Of a stretch of DNA of 12,072 nucleotides, positions 7,920 to 12,072 are shown one piece after another. The notes below the pieces were generated by a model, which worked only from the letters and a program-made list of their open reading frames with translations, searched no databases and was not told the origin of the DNA. Within the stretch, counting starts at the first letter, position 1; each line of letters begins with the position of its first letter. Both the position numbers and the translations under genes were made by a program. The stretch is from Jimgerdemannia flammicorona (Eukaryota > Mucoromycota > Endogonomycetes > Endogonales > Endogonaceae): positions 1-12,072 of the forward strand of contig RBNI01005832.1 of the NCBI GenBank assembly GCA_003990745.1, given 5' to 3'.

Positions 7920-8975
7920 TCACATGAAATTGAGTATAACTTTTTGTTCAACTGATTGACCTTGAGTGTCTTTGGACAGGACCAGGATCCTCTTTGGTTT
8001 GGCAGTTTTCTTGGGACATTTGGTTGCAATATGACAAGGCTGATGGCAAAAGAAGCAGGCTCCAGCCTTCTTGAGACACTCCTTTTCCTCAGGTGTAAGC
8101 TTGCCTTTCTTGCTCTTGTCAATGGTGTCTAGGTCTATGGGGGCAGGTCCAACAGTTCTGACTTTGGGTTCCTCCCTTTTGTAGTTATTGTTATTGTTGA
8201 AAGGCAGTCTCTTCTGTTCAAAGCAGTGACCATAGGTGATGATATCAAACCTATTAGCAATTTTCATTGCTGTATCTAGGTCCTTGGGTTCTTCTAGTTC
8301 GATACAAACTTGGGTTTGGGTTTTACCTTTTAGGCCTCAGATATACTTGTCAACCTTCTCGTCTTCAGTAATATGTGGTAATTCTAGTAGGATTGACAGA
8401 AATTGTATATTGTATGCTTGTATAGACTTGAGTTGTTTGACATTTGCCAGATGGTCTTGTGTGGCCTTAGTACTATTGACTGATTTGAATTGGCTTTAAA
8501 TAGCATCAGAGAATTCGCCCTAGGTCTTGATTCAGCCATAGAATCTGATATTCTAGATATGATTTCACCACCAGATTGCAGCATTCCCTTGGAGGAGTGT
8601 GGTGATGAATTGAACTAGTGTTGCTTCTTTCAAATTGGTCAGTTCTCTGTATTGCTCCAATTGGAAAAGCCAGGCATCAGTAGACAGTCCTCCTCTTTGA
8701 CCATCAAAAGTGTTGGGCTTCTGAGGCTTGATAGTGACTACTGTTGAATGTATTGATGTCAGTAGAGATGTAGAGGTATGAGCAGAGGCCTTGCTTTCCT
8801 TTCTTTCTATGCATTCTTGAAGTAGAGCAATCTGAGCTAATGCAGTCTGCAAAAGACTCTTGATGGCCCCATTTGACTGAGTAGGGTTTTGCTATTCCTC
8901 TTCTTCTTACTGATTGTATGAGGCATTGCCTGGACCATAGGTACTGTATGAAGGGTTCCACCCATTGTCCTCCAT
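7920..8975 (-). pseudogene. Element B gag: capsid-like region and CCHC zinc knuckle (pseudogene)
   Basis: This is the Gag structural protein. I chose the ATG at 8975-8973 because it is the first in the polyprotein frame below the primer-binding site; the product starts MEDNGWNPSYSTYGPG. A Gln/Glu-rich N-terminus is followed by the retrotransposon gag core: KPNTFDGQRGGLSTDAWLFQ, LVQFITTLLQGNAAIWW, SQFKSVNSTKATQDHLANVK, QAYNIQFLSILLELPHIT and DTAMKIANRFD. The zinc knuckle CFFCHQPCHIATKC (CX2CX4HX4C) lies at 8016-8057. Stops are TAA 8907-8909, TAG 8892-8894, TGA 8565-8567, four more within the next 80 bases, and TGA in KYI*GLKGKT, where family members have Arg. The TAG in KT*GEF replaces a conserved Trp. 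Confidence 0.88.
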
Positions 8976-9017
8976 AGTATTGTGACTGATATCTTGAGAG
9001 ATGTCTTAATAAGGCTA

Positions 9018-9041
9018 GGTGTAACTTAACCACTACTACCA
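9018..9041 (-). other. Element B primer-binding site
   Basis: Two bases after the LTR end at 9044, the minus strand begins TGGTAGTAGTGGTTAAG. A TGG start is expected for pairing with the CCA end of a tRNA. TGGTAG would fit an initiator-Met type tRNA end, but the next bases do not match what I know, so the primer identity is open. It could be mutated, or the element could self-prime as Tf1-like chromoviruses do. Confidence 0.5.
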
Positions 9042-9043
9042 AG

Positions 9044-9164
9044 TATAATGGTTCTAGTTTCTAAATAAGGAAGCGACTAGTTCTAGTGGTTTTAAGTATC
9101 TCTTTGAGTTACTTAGAACCACCAGAACTAGTCACTTCCTCATTTAGAAACTAGAATCATTACA
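9044..9164. repeat. Aberrant 5' LTR of element B: 121-bp palindrome of two opposed LTR 3' ends
   Basis: Arms 9044-9098 and 9110-9164 are inverted copies, position by position (coordinates sum to 18208, with no indel), around an 11-base spacer, TCTCTTTGAGT. Only a handful of positions mismatch, mostly transitions. Each arm matches the terminal 55 bases of the 3' LTR at 3413-3467: GAAACTAGAA, CTAGT and AGAACCACCAG-like segments are shared. The left arm is the normal minus-strand 3' end of the 5' LTR, next to the primer-binding site. The right arm is the same end in reverse, in place of the TGTAACA-starting U3, R and most of U5. The outer edge (ATTACA at 9159-9164) abuts the target-site duplication. 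Confidence 0.85.
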
Positions 9165-9169
9165 TATTG
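9165..9169. repeat. Target-site duplication of element B, right copy
   Basis: TATTG on the + strand directly follows the outer end of the palindromic 5' LTR. It pairs with CATTG at 3408-3412. The difference is a C-to-T change in CpA context, like the mutations elsewhere in the window. Confidence 0.7.
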
Positions 9170-9683
9170 AGTATTTGGCAAAGTATCTGACAGTCCAATA
9201 TCTCTATGCAAAGACCACTTTCTGATCAAGGGTTAGTGCAGCTGGGGTAGACTGGATTGCTAGGGCAATTTCAGGGTGAACTCCTTTGAGGAAGGTTGAA
9301 TCTGCTATTTGTTCCTTGAGGTAGTCATCATAGCCAGCCAAGACAATCTGGTGATAGATTCAGGTATAGAATGAGTTTGGATCTTTACTAAGTCCCTGGT
9401 AGATAGTATTGAGTTGATCCTTGAGAGCTTGCTTAATCTCTTCAGTATAATATGTTGTTCTGAGGAAGGCCTTCATGTTGGCAAGTTTGGCTGTACCAGC
9501 ATTAGTAATGATGGCTGCATTGAACTTGTCTCTGGCAGGTCCTCTGAGGCTGACTGGTAGAAGGACCAATTGAGCATCCATACCAAGAGCTCGTACAGTG
9601 GCGAATTGTTCAAAGTCTTCAATGAAGATCAGGATTAACTCTTCAGTAGTATATCCATAGAATGTAGGGAGATATATTTCCAT
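9170..9683 (-). pseudogene. Element A gag N-terminal half (capsid-like), interrupted by element B
   Basis: This is a capsid-like Gag region. It reads MEIYLPTFYGYTTEELILIF, FEQFATVRALGMDAQLVLLP, GPARDKFNAAI, ALKDQLNTIYQGLSKDPNSF and DDYLKEQIADSTFLKGVHPE, which follows the usual helical gag pattern (PxFxGxxxE, then a glycine/alanine-rich middle and an alpha-rich tail). A TGA interrupts after NSFYT (9360-9362, Arg likely) and a TAG after KVVFA (Gln likely). The frame stays open into the target-site duplication at 9169, and resumes in the same phase at 3412. The start is uncertain: the ATG at 9683 is used here, but the same frame is open upstream to a TGA near 9743, and the original start may lie beyond that. 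Confidence 0.8.
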
Positions 9684-9782
9684 CTTGTCTTGAATTCTTG
9701 CAGGAGTGACTCTTGTAGTCAGGGTAGTTGTTGTGGGGGTTGTTCATTTTTCAGCTTGAAAGTGAGGGATTTATCTTGAATC

Positions 9783-9800
9783 ACCAGCCAATGGGCACCA
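9783..9800 (-). other. Element A primer-binding site
   Basis: Three bases after the LTR end at 9804 the minus strand reads TGGTGCCCATTGGCTGGT, starting with the TGG that pairs with a tRNA CCA end. Eighteen bases is a typical length. I cannot name the tRNA. Confidence 0.6.
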
Positions 9801-10010
9801 AGTTGTCATATAGTGATCGCTGAGTCCTTCAAATATACCAGATTCTCTTCAAGGTGTATCTCTTAGACTAACTCAAGTTTGTTATAAGCAAGTTCTTATT
9901 GAAGTACCTTCCCAAGATCTTATAGTCCTCAAACTTCTTATCTTTAACTGTCTTGTTATCTCTTAGATTGCTTGCAAGGAAGTGTGTGTATTATACTGAG
10001 AAGAACTAAC

Positions 10011-10043
10011 TTTATTTCAGAGGAAATAAGAGGGATATTTATA
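10011..10043 (-). promoter_or_regulatory. LTR core promoter (TATAAATA) and polyadenylation signal (AATAAA) of element A
   Basis: On the minus strand TATAAATA (10043-10036) within TGTATAAATATCCC is followed by AATAAAGT from 10016. The spacing is within a few bases of the same pair in element B at 3533-3563, although the rest of the two LTRs looks unrelated by eye. Transcription would start just below the AATAAA. Confidence 0.5.
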
Positions 10044-10155
10044 CAAAATATGATTCAATGGTTGCTAAGATATAAAGCTAAATATAAATTCCAATAACTA
10101 AAACTACTAAGTTTCAGGGTTGGCACTGATGGTTGTACAGGTTCAGGATACTGAT

Positions 10156-10276
10156 ATAATTCAGTGTCACATCAGAATACCAGTGCTGGAACAATTTCAT
10201 ATCACCTCAGAATACCAGTGCTGGCATTATCTGGTATTACATCAAAATACCAGTGCTGGCATTATTCAGTGTAACA
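10156..10276. repeat. Three-copy 35-bp tandem repeat in the U3 of element A
   Basis: The core AATACCAGTGCTGG occurs at 10176-10189, 10211-10224 and 10246-10259, exactly 35 bases apart. Flanking bases are partly conserved (TCAGTGTCACATCAG, TATCACCTCAG, TATTACATCAA before the core; GCATTAT after copies two and three). The core holds a short inverted repeat, CCAG..CTGG. Position upstream of the TATA box suggests repeated enhancer sites, which is inference. Confidence 0.8.
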
Positions 10277-10282
10277 AAGAAC

Positions 10283-11163
10283 TTAGAGCAGAAAGTTCAG
10301 GATCATGGGGGCTTTATTGTCATCATCATCACTGAAGGAGATGAGATCCACGAACTTGTCATATAGGTCACACATTTCACATATATTGAAGTTGTATGGG
10401 ATAACATCATTGCTGATGACATCATCACATTTGGTGGTAGGGAAATCAGGAACAAGGAGATCTGGAGCTCTCCAGTCTATGAGGTTCTCTTCTACAAAAT
10501 AGGGAACAAATGTGGGGTCCTAGAGAGATCTAACCTAGATACTTGAGCCTTGGAATACTGAGATCAATCCTTGCAGAAATTGGTCTAGGTTGTCTTGGAG
10601 AATGGGGTACCAGAAGTCTTCTACTTCATCACTATTGAGGGTGATAGTGGACTAGACTTCTATAGTCACTCTGGCTTTTAGTGCATTGATATGGCAGGAT
10701 GACAGATCTCTGAAATCTGAGACTCTAATATACTCCAAGTTGGGGATCAACTATGGTACATGCCTGAAGATCTGATAGATCTTTTTAGCTGTCCTTGCCT
10801 TGCATATATCCATAGGAGTGGCATCTTGTAGCTCTTGAGGGCTGGCCTGTGGGAACTCCTGGCAGAGGAGGTTTTCTATTTCGTACTCCTACTATATTTG
10901 GAGGTATTTGGTAGTAATAGTGATCCTTGTTTTCATTTTATAGCAGTAGAGAATAAAGTGATAAGGGTCTGCAGTACCCAGGTCAACACTAGGAGTCCTT
11001 GTTGAGTAGGTCCTCATGGCTCTTCTGATGTCTTGGAACATCCTTTCCTCAACTGAGATACCTTGGTAATTCCTTGATCTTAAGGTTTGGTAGGCAGCAG
11101 GCATTTTGTTTGTAGTAAGTCTTTGAGCTACATATTTTGGGATTGGTGGTTCTTGTTAGTTGC
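10283..11163 (-). pseudogene. Unrecognised gag-sized protein pseudogene, broken only by TAG/TAA stops
   Basis: A single minus-strand frame runs from about 11163 to the TAA at 10285-10283, about 290 codons. Its stops are a TAA (SSN*QEPP), a double TAG after TTKYLQI, and TAGs in RHVP*LIPN, TIEV*STIT, GSSI*VRSL and RSL*DPTF. Every one could be a Gln codon changed by one C-to-T. The ATG at 11104 opens MPAAYQTLRSRNYQGISVEE. The protein has conserved-looking segments (DLGTADPYHFILYCYKMKTR, FRDLSSCHINALKARVTIE, FWYPILQDNLDQFLQGLISV) and an acidic end (SFSDDDDNKAP). I recognise no domain. It may be the gag of another LTR element, given its size and a possible primer-binding site upstream; element A has inserted just after its end. 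Confidence 0.55.
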
Positions 11164-11335
11164 TACTACTGTAGTTCCTTGATCCTTTTTTTATATTCTT
11201 CAGAATGTTTGTACTGTGGTCACAATGACTTACAGTTGATCATTATTGCTCATCTCATATGCCGTATGATCTTCTTGTACTCCAATCTGATAACTTGCAA
11301 GGAAAGGCTGTCTTCTGTACTGATGTCATCATTCT
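11164..11335 (-). other. Leader region upstream of the unknown frame
   Basis: This lies between the possible primer-binding site and the first traceable codons of the unknown protein. It includes an A-run (AAAAAAAGG on the minus strand near 11185) that could hide a frameshift, and a frame reading HSEEYKKRIKELQ just above. I see no confident gene. Confidence 0.3.
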
Positions 11336-11345
11336 GGGGTCACCA
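11336..11345 (-). other. Possible primer-binding site of a further LTR element
   Basis: The minus strand reads TGGTGACCCC, a plausible complement to a tRNA end (GGGGTCACCA), immediately below TATATACTATAA. If real, an LTR lies to its right and the unknown frame would be that element's gag. I could not find the LTR start. Confidence 0.28.
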
Positions 11346-11669
11346 TTATAGTATATAAGAACTAAGAGTAGTTCTGGTCTTGAAGAAAGACAAAGTTGAG
11401 TATATTATTATATATCTCAGCTAAGGAATCTGAGAAGCTGAAAAAGAATTTGAATTATATAACTTGGAGTATCTTACAGTTATCTGAGCTATAGAAAATC
11501 TTCACTACTATCTCACTAGAAGCCACTTCACTATTTAGATAGACCATTCAGTTTTTACTTAGCTACTAACTATTAGACAACTCAAAGGAATCTATATTAG
11601 ATAGATTATAAAGTTATAAGCCTATGATGTAATTATTATCTACTACTCTGGAAGAACTAATATCAATAT
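11346..11669. other. AT-rich stretch with no recognised gene
   Basis: These 324 bases are rich in TA dinucleotides with no open frame of note on either strand. They may hold a degraded LTR and the C-terminal continuation of the integrase fragment to the right, but neither can be shown by eye. Confidence 0.4.
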
Positions 11670-12072
11670 AGATATCTTTTAACTATAGAGTAGCTGAAAG
11701 AGAAAAAGACCAGTAGATAATTAGATGATATTATTGTATATAAATTTTATATAAGTCAGATAGTAGTCTCAATTATCTTGTTTATAAGAAATATAGTTTC
11801 TAAGTATTTGCTCTAAGGTTCTGTTTATACACTTGATTTGTCTATTAGTTTATAGGTAAAAAGCAGTAGACATGACCAATTAGATTTCCAGAGTCTTGAA
11901 GAGAGTTTATCAGAAGTGACTAGTAAACTTGAGGTCATAGTTACTAATAATTACTCATAGTAAATCATAGAGATGAAAGATGAACTTGAAGAAGATTCTT
12001 ATAATCTCAGATATAGTAATATTAGTAGTAGTGAGTTCAGTAACTATAGTCTTAGTCAGATAGCCAATAGAT
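11670..12072 (-). pseudogene. Degraded Ty3/gypsy integrase core fragment, continues beyond right edge
   Basis: The minus strand aligns with the integrase core of element B (about 4740-5130): LTKTIVTELTTTNITISEII, then ISNYDLKFTSHF (B: ISDHNPKFTSYF), MSTAFYL*TNRQIK (B: ISTAFYSQTNGQIE), INRTLEQILRNYISYKQDN (B: MNRTLEQMLRNYVSYEQNDW), YYLTYIKFIYNN and LSTGLFLFQLLYS. Differences are largely transition-type: Gln to stop, Trp to stop, Glu to Lys, Gly to Arg, Met to Ile, Asp to Asn. Both the second catalytic Asp (now Asn) and the Glu (now Lys) are lost. It is a separate, older copy from the same broad family as B, more heavily mutated than B or A. Confidence 0.82.

Larger units (their letters stand above)
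3413..9164 (-). mobile_element. Element B: dUTPase- and chromodomain-bearing Ty3/gypsy retrotransposon (chromovirus), inserted in gag of element A
   Basis: This is a near full-length but inactive element of 5752 bases on the minus strand. Its parts in order are: aberrant 5' LTR (9044-9164), primer-binding site (from 9041), gag with zinc knuckle, dUTPase, protease, RT, RNase H, integrase, chromodomain, polypurine tract (3817-3829) and 3' LTR (3413-3816). From the ATG at 8975 to about 4340 a single frame carries every domain, interrupted by roughly 28 stops but no obvious frameshift; one frameshift precedes the chromodomain. Integrase with a GPY/F-like module and chromodomain places it in the chromoviruses. 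These target chromatin through the chromodomain, which is established for the family rather than shown here. It is younger than element A because it sits inside it. Confidence 0.92.
250..10276 (-). mobile_element. Element A: Ty3/gypsy-type LTR retrotransposon with dUTPase, 3'-truncated and interrupted by element B
   Basis: Element A is read on the minus strand: 5' LTR 9804-10276, primer-binding site 9783-9800, gag N-terminal half 9170-9683, interruption by element B (3413-9164), then gag C-terminal half, protease, a Cys/His cluster, dUTPase, reverse transcriptase and the start of RNase H, down to about 250. Gag before and after the interruption is in the same frame, and the distance between the two target-site copies (5757 bases) is a multiple of three. 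The order protease before RT, the RT sequence itself and the gag-pol fusion in one frame point to Ty3/gypsy (Metaviridae). About nine in-frame stops plus one frameshift make it inactive. The integrase end and 3' LTR are missing, so clade placement would depend on the RT. Confidence 0.85.
9804..10276 (-). repeat. Element A 5' LTR
   Basis: The 473-bp LTR runs on the minus strand from TGTTAC (10276-10271) to ATGACA (9809-9804), with TG...CA ends and a primer-binding site three bases below. It contains a TATA box and AATAAA (separate entry), and a 35-bp-period repeat in its U3 part. No 3' LTR remains for comparison because the element is truncated at its other end. The flanking five bases at 10277-10281 (AAGAA on the + strand) would be one copy of its target-site duplication. 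Confidence 0.72.

Noticed and set aside
4130..8975. A variant genetic code with TGA = Trp and TAR = Gln
   Set aside because: Stops also stand where Arg is conserved (DYRALN, KYIRGLK, KKRRDV) and a TAG stands for Trp in TWGEF. One stop codon would need several meanings, so mutation explains the data better.
10156..10276. CRISPR-like array
   Set aside because: Only three copies, with partly conserved spacers, inside an LTR of a eukaryotic element. It is a tandem repeat.
11137..11358. A 73-codon + strand frame with hydrophobic N-terminus
   Set aside because: It is short, Leu/Ser/Cys-rich without a domain, and overlaps the leader of the minus-strand unknown frame. Nothing supports it as a gene.

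Overview
The window is a block of nested, mutated LTR retrotransposons from a eukaryotic genome, almost certainly a fungus. The reasons are Ty3/gypsy chromovirus domain architecture, mutation that looks like repeat-induced point mutation (RIP), and scarce CpG. I cannot name the species; Dikarya is my guess. Nearly everything recognisable is on the minus strand, so each element reads from high to low coordinates. There are no convincing intact host genes, tRNAs or rRNAs. The only uncorrupted reading frame is a GC-rich fragment at the left edge.

Layout from right to left, following the minus strand. (i) 11670-12072: a very degraded Ty3/gypsy integrase core that runs off the right edge. (ii) 11346-11669: AT-rich sequence with nothing I recognise. 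(iii) 10283-11163: an unrecognised, gag-sized frame broken only by stops explainable as CAG or CAA mutated to TAG or TAA, possibly the gag of another LTR element. (iv) Element A, 5' part: a 473-bp 5' LTR (9804-10276), a primer-binding site and the N-terminal half of gag (9170-9683). (v) Element B (3413-9164), a chromodomain-bearing Ty3/gypsy element inserted in the gag of A, flanked by a 5-bp target-site duplication (CATTG / TATTG on the + strand). (vi) Element A, 3' part (about 250-3412): the rest of gag with a zinc knuckle, protease, a Cys/His cluster, dUTPase, reverse transcriptase and the first part of RNase H. (vii) A sharp change at about 240-262 to GC-rich, CpG-containing sequence with an open minus-strand frame.

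Element B reads gag (CCHC) - dUTPase - protease - RT - RNase H - DD35E integrase - GPY/F-like module - chromodomain - polypurine tract - 3' LTR, in one frame for about 4.6 kb apart from a frameshift just before the chromodomain. Element A reads gag (CCHC) - protease - Cys/His cluster - dUTPase - RT - RNase H. Both elements therefore carry a dUTPase, but at different places in the polyprotein, which suggests separate capture events. The dUTPase would lower dUTP during cDNA synthesis.

Both elements are dead. B has roughly thirty in-frame stops and A about nine, almost all explainable as C-to-T or G-to-A transitions (Arg CGA to TGA, Gln CAR to TAR, Trp TGG to TGA or TAG). A further oddity is the 5' LTR of B: instead of a copy of its 404-bp 3' LTR, it is a 121-bp near-perfect palindrome made of two opposed LTR 3' (U5) ends.
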